Assembly: GCA_003150315.1 (NCBI GenBank)
Contig: QAML01000002.1
Location: forward strand, 27,374 to 91,373
Source: Prevotellaceae bacterium
GTDB lineage: Bacteria; Bacteroidota; Bacteroidia; Bacteroidales; Bacteroidaceae
Direction of reading: 5' to 3'
DNA length: 64,000 nt
Below the pieces are notes generated by a model. It was not told the DNA's origin, did not search any database, and saw only the letters and a list, made by a program, of their open reading frames with translations. Shown here piece by piece: positions 25,291 through 34,966 of the stretch; the first letter of the stretch is position 1, and each line of letters starts with the position of its first letter. The position numbers and the translations under genes were made by a program.

Positions 25291-25380
25291 TAGAAAAAAA
25301 TACATGGCTTGTATTTCAAAATATATGGCTTGTATTTTTCGACATTCCAAGTATCTGATAAACAACGACTTATAAAAGCG
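25291..25380 (+). repeat. Intergenic 21-bp-period element, short copy 5
   Basis: The shortest copy: two A'-type units (TACATGGCTTGTA and TATATGGCTTGTA) in the same orientation joined by TTTCAAAA, then the intact end box CTGATAAACAACGACTTAT. It has no B unit and no 42-base palindrome, which makes it useful for defining the minimal element. Confidence 0.8.
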
Positions 25381-25642
25381 TTCCAAAAAGGTGTAAAGGT
25401 TTGGGAATCAGATGGTTGTGAAAAAACCGTATTCCGGAGCGTAGCGGAGATGCAGGGAGCGGGATGAGAAAAACGGTAATGATGTGGTTTTCAACGCGTA
25501 ACTGTTTGGTGGCGCAGGCGGCATCCTGCGGGTTGTATCGCCTGCCCGAATGGCGGAATGCCGAAAAAAGTGAATCGTATCCCGAAGCATTTGCCCCACA
25601 GACAACAAGATAATTCCGGGAGGGCTTGCAGATGTCAGTTTT

Positions 25643-25689
25643 TTTGAGGAAATTTGTGCAACTTCTTAAAAGTAAACAAATTCCTCAAA
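25643..25689 (+). promoter_or_regulatory. Inverted repeat just upstream of the GH2 gene
   Basis: TTTGAGGAAATTTG (25643-25656) is followed after 20 bases by CAAATTCCTCAAA (25677-25689), complementary except for one extra A. It ends 17 bases before the ATG. It could be an operator or a 5'-UTR stem sequestering the start. No TAnnTTTG promoter is visible in front of this gene. Confidence 0.5.
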
Positions 25690-25706
25690 TAGCTCAAAAA
25701 TAGATT

Positions 25707-28700
25707 ATGAATAAAATATTTTCCATATTGTTTTCGGGAGTGCTGTTTGCGTGTGTGAATGTTTCCGCACAGCATCTCGACGGATATATGTACGGTGATG
25801 TGTCTGCGCCAACGGGCAGCGAATGGCAATCGCCCGAGAAGTTGTCGCTCAACAAGGAACTGCCGCATGCGTGGTTCTTTTCGTTTCAAAACACAGAGGC
25901 TGCCAAAAAAGTTTTGCCTGAAAACAGTGCCTTTTTCTCCTCGCTCGACGGCAACTGGAAGTTTCATTGGTCGGCAAATCCCGATGAAAGGATAAAAGGT
26001 TTCGAAAACAATGAGCCGGCAACGGGGAAATGGGACGAAATAGAAGTACCTTCGGCGTGGAATGTGGCAGGCATTGGCAAAGACGACAAATGCAAATACG
26101 GCATTCCCGTTTATGTGAACCAGGGCGGCATATTTTATCATAAAGTTGAGGTAGGTGATTGGCGCAAGGGAGTGATGCGCGAACCGCCCAAGACATGGAC
26201 GACATACAAATACCGCAACGAGGTGGGGCAGTACGTTCGCAGTTTCAATGTTCCCGCCAATTGGAAAAAACTCAGGGTGTTCATAAACTTCGACGGCGTG
26301 GATTCGTTTTTCTATCTCTGGATAAACGGCAAATATGTGGGGTTCTCCAAAAATTCCCGCAGTCTTGCGCAGTTCGACATAACGAAATATCTGGTAAAAG
26401 GGGCAAACCGTGTGGCGGTGGAGGTTTATCGCTGTAGCGACGGCTCGTTTCTTGAAACGCAGGACATGTTCCGCATGGCGGGAATCATTCGTTCGGTATA
26501 TCTTACCGCCACTCCCGAAATACATGTCGGCGACGTTGTGGCGATTCCCGATTTGGACAGTCATTATATAAATGGTGCACTCAACGTGAAACTGTCGGTT
26601 TCCAACCAGTCTGCGAAAGATGCGAAACGTTACAGTATGCATTGCTCGCTATATCCCGTGGAACTTTATGGCGACGGGACATCGGATGCACCGGTAGCCA
26701 AAGCCGCCGTGGAAGTGGGCGACATAACCAAACAGGGAAAGGCTCAATGCGAAATGCAACTGACCGTGCCGAACGTAAAACCGTGGTCGGCTGAAGCACC
26801 ATGGCGTTATGTGCTCGTGGGAGAGCTTAAGGACAAAAAAGGACGTACCGTGGAAACTTTCTCTACCTATACCGGTTTTCGCAAGGTGGAAATCCGCGAC
26901 ACTCCCGCCCGTTTTGACGAATTCGGAAAGGCAGGCAGATATTTTTATGTCAATGGGCGCACGGTGAAACTCAAAGGTGTGAACCGCCACGAAACAAATC
27001 CGGAGCGCGGACACGCAGTTACACGCGAGCAAATGGAGAAAGAGGTGATGCTCATGAAACGTGCCAACATAAATCACGTTCGCAATTCGCATTATCCCGA
27101 CAGCCCTTACTGGTATTACCTGTGCGACAAATACGGAATATATCTCGAGGACGAATGCAACATAGAGTCTCATCTTTATTACTATGGCGATGCTTCGCTT
27201 TCGCATGTGGCGGAATTCAAGGCGGCTCACGTGGCACGCGAAATGGCTATGGTTCGCGCCGAAGTCAATCATCCCTCGATAGTTATATGGTCATTGGGCA
27301 ACGAAGCGGGACCGGGCGATAATTTCAAGGCATGCTACAAGGCTATAAAGGATTTCGATGCTTCGCGTCCCATACAGTATGAGCGCAATAACGAAATTGT
27401 AGACATGGGTTCCAATCAATATCCTTCGATAGCTTGGGTAAGGAATGCCGTGAAGGGAGATGCCAAGCTGAAATACCCGTTTCATATTTCCGAATACGGA
27501 CATTCCATGGGAAATGCCACTGGAAATCTCGTGGATTATTGGAATGCCATTGAATCTACCAATTTCTTTTGCGGCGGAGCCATTTGGGAATGGGTTGATC
27601 ACGGACTTTACAACTACACTCCGCAAGGTAAACGCTACATAGCCTATGGCGGTGATTTCGGCGACTATCCCAACGACGGTACTTTCTGTCTTGACGGAGT
27701 GATGTTCGCGGATCTTTCTCCAAAACCGCAATATTATGAAGTGAAAAAGGTTTATCAGAATGTTTCTGTGGCAGTAAACAGGGATTTGAGCACAGGAAAC
27801 GGCAGGATTGAGGTGTTCAACAAGAACTATTTCGAACCTGCGGTTTACGACATAAAATGGATTCTTGAGGAAGACGGTCACGAAATAGCCGGCGGCACAC
27901 TTGCCAACATAAAATCCATACCTCCGCGTACCAAATTCCTTGTTCCGCTGCGCTTGGACCGTTCTCTGTTGAAAGCCGACAAGGAATATTTCGTGCGTGT
28001 GAGATTCATGCTCCCGAACGATATGCCTTGGGCAAAGAAAGGCTATGTGCAGGCAGAGGAACAGCTGGAAGTGAAAGCTGCGGAGGGACGCGAGAGCATT
28101 GCCAAGGCAGCTGCGGGAGAAACTCCCGAAGTAGTTGAAAGCAAAATAGGAGTAAAAGTCAGCGGCAATGGTTTCGCGGCAGAATTCGACGATGAAAAGG
28201 GCACATTGCGCTCGCTTGTTTACAACGGCAAAGATATAATCGTTCCCGATAACGGTCCGTGTGTGGATGCTTTCCGTGCTCCGCTCGACAATGACAATTG
28301 GACTTGTGATTCATGGTATGAAAATGGTTTGAATAACTTGAAGCATCACGCCAAAGACCGACAACTTTATAAACGTAAGGACGGCAGCGTAGTGATTTCC
28401 TATTGCGTGGAAGCGCAGGCACCTCATGCGTATAAACGTTTGGGCGGCACTTCGGGGAGAATACGTGTGGAGGACAACGGAAAGCCGTTTGATGAAAACG
28501 ATTTCAAGTTCAAAGCCATGCAGGTGTGGACTGTTTATCCCGACGGAAGTATAGAACTTGAAAGTTCCGTAAGTTCAAACAAACCGTCTGCGGTTTTGCC
28601 ACGTCTCGGATATGTGATGTGTGTGCCGAAAGCGTTGGACAAATATACTTATTACGGTCGTGGTCCTGTGAACAACTATAACGATCGCAAAACAGGACAG

Positions 28701-29720
28701 TTTATAGGAAGATATGAAAGCACCGTTGATGCGCAATTTGTACAATACGGAAAACCGCAGAGCATGAGTAATAATGAAGATGTGCGTTGGTGTGCGCTCA
28801 CAGATGCTTCCGGAGCGGGCGTGGTATTCATTGCAAAAAACACAATGAGCACTTCCGCTCTTGCATATTCCGAACAGGCTCTCGACACGGCGGCACATCC
28901 CTATCAACTTCCCGAATCGGAGAAAAACTATCTGCATCTTGACTGCGGAGTAACGGGAATAGGTGGAAACAGTTGCGGACAAGGCGGTCCGCTTGCCAAA
29001 GATGTGGTGAAAGCCACGCCTCATGCGTTCGGATTCATCATTCGTCCCGTGAACGGAGACGCAGACAGTCGTGCCTCTGTGAGCACATCGGGAGAAACGC
29101 CGCTGCTTCTGTCGCGTTCGAAAACGGGAGAGCTGTCGATAATTTTCCAAGATTCCGATGCCGTGATATATTACAGCATAAACGGAAAGCGTGTACGTGA
29201 ATACAAAGACAAAATATCACTTTCGCAAGGAGGAAAAGTGGAAGCGTGGACTGCGTCTGTGCCGCAATTGAAAGCCGTTGAGAATTTTACAAAGATTGAC
29301 CGAGTGCCCACGGAAGTGGTCTTTGCAAGCAGCGTAGAGGTTGGAGAAGGCGATGCATCGCACATGACCGACGGTAATCCCGATACTTTCTGGCACACAA
29401 TGTATAGTGTAACCGTGGCAAAGTTTCCGCATTGGGTGGACTTGGATGCCGGCAGCGTAAAGACGATAAAAGGACTTACGTATCTGCCACGTCAGCACAA
29501 CCGCAACGGACGCATTAAAGATTATAAGGTACAGGTAAGTATTGATGGGAAATCCTGGGGAAAAGTTGTGGCACAGGGCGAGTTTGAAGACACGGAAAAG
29601 GAGAAGCAGGTCGTATTTTCTGCTCCGATAAAGGCACGCTATGTCCGTTTCACGGCTCTTTCGGCTTGCGATGGTCAGGATTTTGCAACGGCTGCCGAAA
29701 TTAGTATTCTTGCCGAATGA
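25707..29720 (+). CDS. Secreted GH2 beta-galactosidase with C-terminal discoidin domain
   Basis: This is a 1337-residue protein with a signal peptide (FACVNVSAQ). GH2 sugar-binding domain (about 60-290), immunoglobulin-like domain, then a TIM barrel with VNRHETNPERGHAVTREQM, acid/base Glu533 in SLGNEAGP and nucleophile Glu596 in ISEYGHSMG. The beta-galactosidase small-chain domain follows (about 740-1120). Next is a short chitobiase-like segment (VIYYSINGKRVREYKD), and then an F5/8-type C domain (about 1200-1337; ASHMTDGNPDTFWHT … RYVRFTAL). It removes terminal beta-galactose from glycans in the periplasm or at the surface; the discoidin module should bind carbohydrate. It heads a cluster with an acetylesterase and a GH5-like protein. 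Confidence 0.93.
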   Translation: MNKIFSILFSGVLFACVNVSAQHLDGYMYGDVSAPTGSEWQSPEKLSLNKELPHAWFFSFQNTEAAKKVLPENSAFFSSLDGNWKFHWSANPDERIKGFENNEPATGKWDEIEVPSAWNVAGIGKDDKCKYGIPVYVNQGGIFYHKVEVGDWRKGVMREPPKTWTTYKYRNEVGQYVRSFNVPANWKKLRVFINFDGVDSFFYLWINGKYVGFSKNSRSLAQFDITKYLVKGANRVAVEVYRCSDGSFLETQDMFRMAGIIRSVYLTATPEIHVGDVVAIPDLDSHYINGALNVKLSVSNQSAKDAKRYSMHCSLYPVELYGDGTSDAPVAKAAVEVGDITKQGKAQCEMQLTVPNVKPWSAEAPWRYVLVGELKDKKGRTVETFSTYTGFRKVEIRDTPARFDEFGKAGRYFYVNGRTVKLKGVNRHETNPERGHAVTREQMEKEVMLMKRANINHVRNSHYPDSPYWYYLCDKYGIYLEDECNIESHLYYYGDASLSHVAEFKAAHVAREMAMVRAEVNHPSIVIWSLGNEAGPGDNFKACYKAIKDFDASRPIQYERNNEIVDMGSNQYPSIAWVRNAVKGDAKLKYPFHISEYGHSMGNATGNLVDYWNAIESTNFFCGGAIWEWVDHGLYNYTPQGKRYIAYGGDFGDYPNDGTFCLDGVMFADLSPKPQYYEVKKVYQNVSVAVNRDLSTGNGRIEVFNKNYFEPAVYDIKWILEEDGHEIAGGTLANIKSIPPRTKFLVPLRLDRSLLKADKEYFVRVRFMLPNDMPWAKKGYVQAEEQLEVKAAEGRESIAKAAAGETPEVVESKIGVKVSGNGFAAEFDDEKGTLRSLVYNGKDIIVPDNGPCVDAFRAPLDNDNWTCDSWYENGLNNLKHHAKDRQLYKRKDGSVVISYCVEAQAPHAYKRLGGTSGRIRVEDNGKPFDENDFKFKAMQVWTVYPDGSIELESSVSSNKPSAVLPRLGYVMCVPKALDKYTYYGRGPVNNYNDRKTGQFIGRYESTVDAQFVQYGKPQSMSNNEDVRWCALTDASGAGVVFIAKNTMSTSALAYSEQALDTAAHPYQLPESEKNYLHLDCGVTGIGGNSCGQGGPLAKDVVKATPHAFGFIIRPVNGDADSRASVSTSGETPLLLSRSKTGELSIIFQDSDAVIYYSINGKRVREYKDKISLSQGGKVEAWTASVPQLKAVENFTKIDRVPTEVVFASSVEVGEGDASHMTDGNPDTFWHTMYSVTVAKFPHWVDLDAGSVKTIKGLTYLPRQHNRNGRIKDYKVQVSIDGKSWGKVVAQGEFEDTEKEKQVVFSAPIKARYVRFTALSACDGQDFATAAEISILAE

Positions 29721-29831
29721 TTTGTGTGATATGAAATGCTTGTAGTGTTAAAATATGTGTTTTGTATGATTGCGTTAGTGCGTGTTGCAAAAAATAATAT
29801 ACATCAAAACAATATATCGTGTGAAAAAGTT

Positions 29832-29839
29832 TATCTTTG
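29832..29839 (+). promoter_or_regulatory. Minus-7 element of the 29873 gene
   Basis: TATCTTTG, 33 bases upstream of the ATG. It suggests that the following three genes are transcribed separately from the GH2 gene. Confidence 0.55.
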
Positions 29840-29872
29840 TACCCAAGTTCAACCAATTTGTAATTTTTTATC

Positions 29873-30610
29873 ATGAATAAGAGCATCCTGCTTATTTCCC
29901 TGCTAGTATTATGCGGTGTGAACTGCGTATCGGCACAAAAATATCCTTCGACAGACGCTTCCGGCGCAAAGGTGTATTATAAAATAGCCAGTGCATATCC
30001 CGAGTATTCGCAAATGTGCATTGAGGATAACTCGTTGAGAGCTTCCTCAAACGGTTATAGCTTTTGGGTAAACGAGATTTCCGACAATACAAAACAGGAA
30101 TGGGAACTCGTAGTTTCCACAGACGGAGAAGAAAATTATTATTTCCGTAATCGCAGTTCGCGTCGTTATATTAGTAGCGCGGGTTCTTGGAAAGATAATT
30201 ACTATACTCCGAATGCCGCAACGATTCGTACAACAATCAAGCCGTTTACCATTCAGGAATTGGACGACAACCAGATTGTTATTAAATATAATGACGGTAA
30301 TGGCGATCGTTATCTTTTTGCTGCCGATTCGGCAGGAGTGCAGCCTGGCTTTAATGTTTACGGACTTGAGAATTCCGTATGGGCTTGGAAAGTTTGCGAT
30401 GCAACCGGTGTACCTGTTTCGATAAATAAAATACTGAAGGAAAACAATGTGAAAGTTAGCGTTGTGAACCGTGTTATAAAGGTTGAAGGCGTTGATGTTT
30501 ACAGTTTGTATAATGACGAAGGTATTCGTTTGGAAAACGACAGCGTGCTTGAACCCGGAATTTATTTTGTAAGCGCGAAAGGCGTTTCGTATAAAGTCCT
30601 TGTGAAATAA
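29873..30610 (+). CDS. Secreted ricin-like or carbohydrate-binding protein with sorting tail
   Basis: This is a 245-residue exported protein (signal peptide ending VSAQ). Residues about 30-170 show beta-trefoil-like spacing with Trp-rich turns: VYYKIASAYPEYSQMCIED, KQEWELV, ENYYFRNRSSRRYISSAG, DNQIVIKYNDGNGDRYLF and VWAWKV. This suggests a ricin-type lectin fold, not proven. The last 70 residues (VDVYSLYNDEGIRLE … LEPGIYFVSAKG) match the type IX-like sorting tail. It lies 25 bases before the acetylesterase gene, so it may be a glycan-binding partner of the hydrolases that follow. Confidence 0.6.
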   Translation: MNKSILLISLLVLCGVNCVSAQKYPSTDASGAKVYYKIASAYPEYSQMCIEDNSLRASSNGYSFWVNEISDNTKQEWELVVSTDGEENYYFRNRSSRRYISSAGSWKDNYYTPNAATIRTTIKPFTIQELDDNQIVIKYNDGNGDRYLFAADSAGVQPGFNVYGLENSVWAWKVCDATGVPVSINKILKENNVKVSVVNRVIKVEGVDVYSLYNDEGIRLENDSVLEPGIYFVSAKGVSYKVLVK

Positions 30611-30635
30611 CGCCGGCTTCTAAAACTATAGGATT

Positions 30636-32270
30636 ATGAAAGCATTCTACAAAATGATTGTTGCCGCTGTTGCGGCAGGTGTGTTTGTCAATGCGTATTC
30701 AAAGGTGATTCTTCCTTCGTTTTATGCAGACAATATGGTGCTTCAGCAAAAAGCCTTGATGACTGTAAAAGGTAAGGCTATTCCTAATTCCACGGTAAAG
30801 TTCAAAGCTTCTTGGGATAATAAGACAATTCTTGCAAAAGCTGATGCGCAGGGCGAGTTTACGATAAAGTTCCGTGTTCCCGCAGCATCTATGAAAGCAT
30901 ATAAACTTAGCTTTTCCGACGGCAACGGCGAGAAAGTTCTTTCGGATGTTTATTCCGGAGAAGTTTGGTTCTGTTCCGGTCAGTCAAACATGCAGATGCC
31001 TGTACAAGGTTCCTGGGGATTGATGAACAATTATCAGGAAGAAATTAAGAACGCCAACTATCCAATGATAAAACTCCTTAGTGTTGCAGCTTCCGGCAAG
31101 AATAACCATCCTGCAGATGATACTGACCTTAGGTCTAATTGGGTAGCTTGTTCTCCTTCTACCATTCCCGATTTCTCGGCTTTGGCTTATTGCTTCGGAC
31201 GTGAATTGTACAAGAATCTGAATATCCCAATCGGTTTAATTCAGTGCGCTTACGGCGGTTCTAATGCCGAGGCGTGGGTAAGTCTCGAGACTGCGCGTAC
31301 AATTCCTGCGTTGAAGACTCAATTGGATAAATGTGCCCAATATGACTTCCACCGTGATTCGGTTAGCAAATACCTTGGCATGAAGAATGAGTTCCAAGTG
31401 CCTACGCTTTTATACAATACCATGGTTCACCCGATGATCAATTTTCCTATTCGCGGTGTGATTTGGTATCAGGGAGAAGCCAATGCTTGGGGCAGCAGCT
31501 ATTACACGGCTCTTATGGACAGTCTTATTTCAAGTTGGCGCAAAGATTGGGGATATAAGTTTCCGTTCTATACTGTTCAGCTTGCAGCCTATCAAACGCC
31601 GGCAGAGTTCCAAGAGAATTCCAACTGGGCGGCTTTGCGTTGGGACCAATGGAAAACTTCGCAGCAAATGGATAGTACCGGCATGGCTACTGCAGTAGAT
31701 GTCGGAAACGCCACCGACATTCATCCCAAGAACAAGCAGGAGGTTGGTCGCCGTCTCGCGTTGATTGCCTTAAAAAATACTTATGGCTTCGATGTCGTGG
31801 CTGATGCTCCGAAGCCGGTGAGCTATCGTTTCGAATATAAAAAGGCTTACATAACATTTGACAAGAAAATCCACGTGCGCAATGACTCTGTGCCTGTAGG
31901 ATTCCGGTTCAAAGATAGATCGTATAAGAGATTCTACGCAGCTACAGCAAAAGTTGTTGGCGACAAAACTATAGAAATTTCTGTTTCACAGCCTTTACGT
32001 CCTTCGGCAATTTATTATAATTGGGCGGATTATCCTATAGGAAATATTTACGGTGAAAATAATCTGCCGGTACTTCCTTTCCGCACCGACCAAATGAATC
32101 TGATTGATGATTTGGTAGGAATTGATAATGTTCGCACCGATGCCGGCAAGAGCAATAATGTTTATACCACCGACGGAGTACTTATAAAGAGCGATGCGGG
32201 GGAACAAGATATGGAGAATCTCCCTAAAGGCATTTGCGTTATAGGCAACAAGAAGAAACTCGTCAAATAA
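30636..32270 (+). CDS. Secreted sialate O-acetylesterase
   Basis: This is a 544-residue SGNH-type esterase of the sialate-acetylesterase (SASA) family. A signal peptide is followed by an N-terminal beta domain and the catalytic Ser block EVWFCSGQSNMQMP. Then come IQCAYGGSNAEAW, VIWYQGEANAW and the C-terminal DIHPKNKQEVGRRLA with the catalytic His. It removes O-acetyl groups from sialic acids or other acetylated glycans so that glycosidases can act. The end (NNVYTTDGVLIKS … LPKGICVIGNKKKLVK) is a divergent type IX-like tail, unusual for this enzyme family. The next gene starts directly at the stop codon. Confidence 0.9.
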   Translation: MKAFYKMIVAAVAAGVFVNAYSKVILPSFYADNMVLQQKALMTVKGKAIPNSTVKFKASWDNKTILAKADAQGEFTIKFRVPAASMKAYKLSFSDGNGEKVLSDVYSGEVWFCSGQSNMQMPVQGSWGLMNNYQEEIKNANYPMIKLLSVAASGKNNHPADDTDLRSNWVACSPSTIPDFSALAYCFGRELYKNLNIPIGLIQCAYGGSNAEAWVSLETARTIPALKTQLDKCAQYDFHRDSVSKYLGMKNEFQVPTLLYNTMVHPMINFPIRGVIWYQGEANAWGSSYYTALMDSLISSWRKDWGYKFPFYTVQLAAYQTPAEFQENSNWAALRWDQWKTSQQMDSTGMATAVDVGNATDIHPKNKQEVGRRLALIALKNTYGFDVVADAPKPVSYRFEYKKAYITFDKKIHVRNDSVPVGFRFKDRSYKRFYAATAKVVGDKTIEISVSQPLRPSAIYYNWADYPIGNIYGENNLPVLPFRTDQMNLIDDLVGIDNVRTDAGKSNNVYTTDGVLIKSDAGEQDMENLPKGICVIGNKKKLVK

Positions 32271-34916
32271 ATGTTAGGCATGAAAGCAAATGCAAGACTA
32301 CTTGTTTGTGCGCTTGCCGCAATACTATGTTGCGGCGGTGTGCAGGCACAGAACAAAAAAATATATCTGGCGTCTTCTTCAAGCCGCTATCCTAACGAAC
32401 GTCCCATTTGGAGCGAAAAACAGGCGCAGGAATGGTTCGACAAACACAGTCCGATAAAAGGTATTAACCACCCCGAGCCTCCTTGTGATGCCGTTTCCCA
32501 AGACGAAGCTTTGCAACGCGCTGCACAGATAGGCTATAACTCTGTACGTTGGTGGCCTAATAGTTGGGATTATATAAACAGTGTGGACAATTATGCCACT
32601 ATTGCCGCAAAGCATGGCATTAACTGCGCTCCTGTCTTCAGTTTTACCCACGTTCCTACGAGTGCCAGCGATTCTACCAGCATGGAAAAGAAAGTCAGGG
32701 AAATTATACGTTATTTCCGTGGCGACGAACGTATTATCATGTGGGATATATGGAACGAACCGGTAATGTCGGGCGAGGATTGTCGCGACCAGATGAAATG
32801 GATTCGCATAATAGCCCAATGGTGCAGGGAAGAAGGTTGTACTCAGGCAATAACTTCTTCAATTCTGTGGGACCCGGAGATTTCTGCTGCCAAAGAGAAT
32901 GCTTATACCGGTGTACGTCGCGAAGCCGAGAAGGAAATGGACCTTCACAATTTTCACGATTATGTGATGCAGGAGAGCCATAGTGCCAACATCACCTACG
33001 TCATGAATCGTTTTAAGAAAATAGATAATCGTCCTCTTGTTTGTACGGAGTGTCTCACCCGTCCCGACGGTTCCGGCATGGCTATAACCCTGTCCGAATT
33101 CTCCAAACACAAGATTGGTTTCTATACATGGGGACTTTATGCAAGCGATCCCAACTGGGAAATAAGATGGGGGCGTTCTGCTTATTACGCTTACGAACCC
33201 ATGTTCCACAACATCCTGTATGCAGGAGGCGATCCTGTAAACGAGCAGGAACTTGAATGTGTCAAGAATTTCCGTTTCCAAGAAGGTAGCGAGAGCATCT
33301 ATCCCGGCAAGGAAATCACCGAACGTTGGACAAAACGTCGTGCATGGAAGTGGATGAACGATACTCCTTTGAAAGGCATAAAACTCAATTCTCTTGACGA
33401 AGCCGCCGAATGGTTGAATCAACATGCCTCCGACGGTGTTTACAATACCATGACGGTGAACCTAAGCTACAAACAATACAATCAGACAGGCATTACCGCT
33501 TATGGTGAAAAGCTTGGTGCATTGGCTGCAAAGGCTAACAACGCCGGCATAAAGCTCATACCCGTATTCTTTAAGAGTGGCGAGCTTGCTTCGTCAAAGC
33601 AATATATGGCGCAATACATAAGCAATATAATGGGCAAGTTCTATAATGACCGTCGTTTCGAAGGTTGGTGTTTGTTTGACCAGACTTCTACCGACGAACC
33701 CTCGGATTATAAGAATGTTTTCCAGTATATATTCAGCTATGTGCGCTATGTGTTCCCCAACCAGCCTATGTTTGCCGCTCCCATGCTTGATGCTTCGCAA
33801 CAGACCGATTCCACAGCTGCCGATTTCAACAATTACATGTGGCAGTTGAGTGATGTTGTGGCTTTCAACACGCCTGATGGTGCGGAAGTCTCTTCGTCGC
33901 AGCTCGAAAACCTGTTCACAGCATACGAAAGACCACTCTTTTTCATGAACACCCGTAAACTGCAGGAAGGTTTTGCACCTCTTCATGTTAATTGGGTGGC
34001 TGCGGAACAACTTGATGCAAACGAGGTGAAAAACTTCAAGAACACTCCGCTCTACATAGTAAAAGACGGCGACACCAACAAGATGCCGTCGTGGAAAGCC
34101 TGGGCTATGGTTAACAACGAACCTGTTAAGGGATTGTCATACAGTTCTGCCGATGCTGCTCTTGCGGGTATTTCCGCACAGGGTTCTAAGGGCATCTACA
34201 ACAGTGTTCAGGTTCGTTTCGATTTCAGAAACTATTCGTCCGACCGCGCAGCCTTTATTGAAAAAATCAATGCAGTTCTAGATTCTGCCGCCAAATACGG
34301 CATGACGGTGCTTCCCAGTCTCCTCGATGACCGCTATGCCACACGCAATGCCACTACTCTCGGCAACTATGTGGCTGATGTCATCAAGACCTACAATAAT
34401 GATTCGCGCATTAAGGCATGGGAAATATACAATCGTCCCTCTACGTCGTCGCAGGCTACGAATGCCAAGATGCTCAACCTCATTCCGCAGCTGTTCACTG
34501 CCGCAAGAAACGTTTCTCCGCAGCGTCCGGTGTTTGTAACTCCCAATGTGCAGACCACCAAATTTGCTGCCGATTTCGACTACATAGGCGAATTGGTACA
34601 CGGACACCGTAACGGATGGAACAAACTCACTCACGGATACGGCAGTGTTAATCTTACGTATCTTTGCTGGAAACTGAGCGACATCGTGTCCTATAATTCT
34701 TCGCAGGATTCGCCCGAACTCGGTTGGCTTAACAGTGTTGCCTATCGTTTTGGTCGTCCTGTTATTTGTTCGAAGTGGGAAAACAAATCCTCTTCCACAA
34801 TCGATGAAACACTTGCGGTGTTTAACGATTGCCATGTCATGTGGTATGTGGACGGGAGTCTTGACGATGCAAAAGTCAAGAGTTTCAAGTATCGTACAAT
34901 AATCACAGAACACTAA
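32271..34916 (+). CDS. Secreted protein with three tandem GH5-like barrels, only the first catalytically complete
   Basis: This is an 881-residue protein with a signal peptide (CCGGVQAQ). The ATG at 32271 abuts the previous stop; 32280 is an alternative start. Barrel 1 (about 45-345) has the GH5-type acid/base Glu163 in WDIWNEP and nucleophile Glu260 in RPLVCTECLTRP. Barrel 2 (about 350-610) repeats the layout (PLKGIKLNSLDEAAEWLNQ …) but has Gln471 (WCLFDQT) and Asn560 (RPLFFMN) at these places. Barrel 3 (about 625-881; PVKGLSYSSADAALAG …) has Arg722 (WEIYNRP) and Lys835 (RPVICSK). Two inactive barrels probably bind substrate or act as spacers. Target glycan unknown. A terminator follows at 34931. 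Confidence 0.8.
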   Translation: MLGMKANARLLVCALAAILCCGGVQAQNKKIYLASSSSRYPNERPIWSEKQAQEWFDKHSPIKGINHPEPPCDAVSQDEALQRAAQIGYNSVRWWPNSWDYINSVDNYATIAAKHGINCAPVFSFTHVPTSASDSTSMEKKVREIIRYFRGDERIIMWDIWNEPVMSGEDCRDQMKWIRIIAQWCREEGCTQAITSSILWDPEISAAKENAYTGVRREAEKEMDLHNFHDYVMQESHSANITYVMNRFKKIDNRPLVCTECLTRPDGSGMAITLSEFSKHKIGFYTWGLYASDPNWEIRWGRSAYYAYEPMFHNILYAGGDPVNEQELECVKNFRFQEGSESIYPGKEITERWTKRRAWKWMNDTPLKGIKLNSLDEAAEWLNQHASDGVYNTMTVNLSYKQYNQTGITAYGEKLGALAAKANNAGIKLIPVFFKSGELASSKQYMAQYISNIMGKFYNDRRFEGWCLFDQTSTDEPSDYKNVFQYIFSYVRYVFPNQPMFAAPMLDASQQTDSTAADFNNYMWQLSDVVAFNTPDGAEVSSSQLENLFTAYERPLFFMNTRKLQEGFAPLHVNWVAAEQLDANEVKNFKNTPLYIVKDGDTNKMPSWKAWAMVNNEPVKGLSYSSADAALAGISAQGSKGIYNSVQVRFDFRNYSSDRAAFIEKINAVLDSAAKYGMTVLPSLLDDRYATRNATTLGNYVADVIKTYNNDSRIKAWEIYNRPSTSSQATNAKMLNLIPQLFTAARNVSPQRPVFVTPNVQTTKFAADFDYIGELVHGHRNGWNKLTHGYGSVNLTYLCWKLSDIVSYNSSQDSPELGWLNSVAYRFGRPVICSKWENKSSSTIDETLAVFNDCHVMWYVDGSLDDAKVKSFKYRTIITEH

Positions 34917-34930
34917 TTTGTGTTCTCGTA

Positions 34931-34966
34931 AAAAAGCTACGCCGCATTTGCGGCGTGGCTTTTTTG
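34931..34966 (+). terminator. Terminator of the carbohydrate cluster
   Basis: AAAAAGCTACGCCGC pairs with GCGGCGTGGCTTTTT (one G-U), then T residues. The following 34967-35202 holds no convincing gene. Confidence 0.8.

Larger units (their letters stand above)
25053..25706. other. 654-base divergent intergenic region (nagA / GH2)
   Basis: It contains the nagA promoter (25109-25116), repeat copy 5 (25291-25380) and the inverted repeat before the GH2 gene (25643-25689). Between 25381 and 25642 I see only a possible hairpin, GCAGGCG (25514-25520) with CGCCTGC (25539-25545), and no gene. Confidence 0.55.

Noticed and set aside
25707-34916. Calling the carbohydrate cluster a polysaccharide utilisation locus
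   Set aside because: No SusC/SusD pair, hybrid two-component regulator or sigma/anti-sigma pair is present in or next to it.
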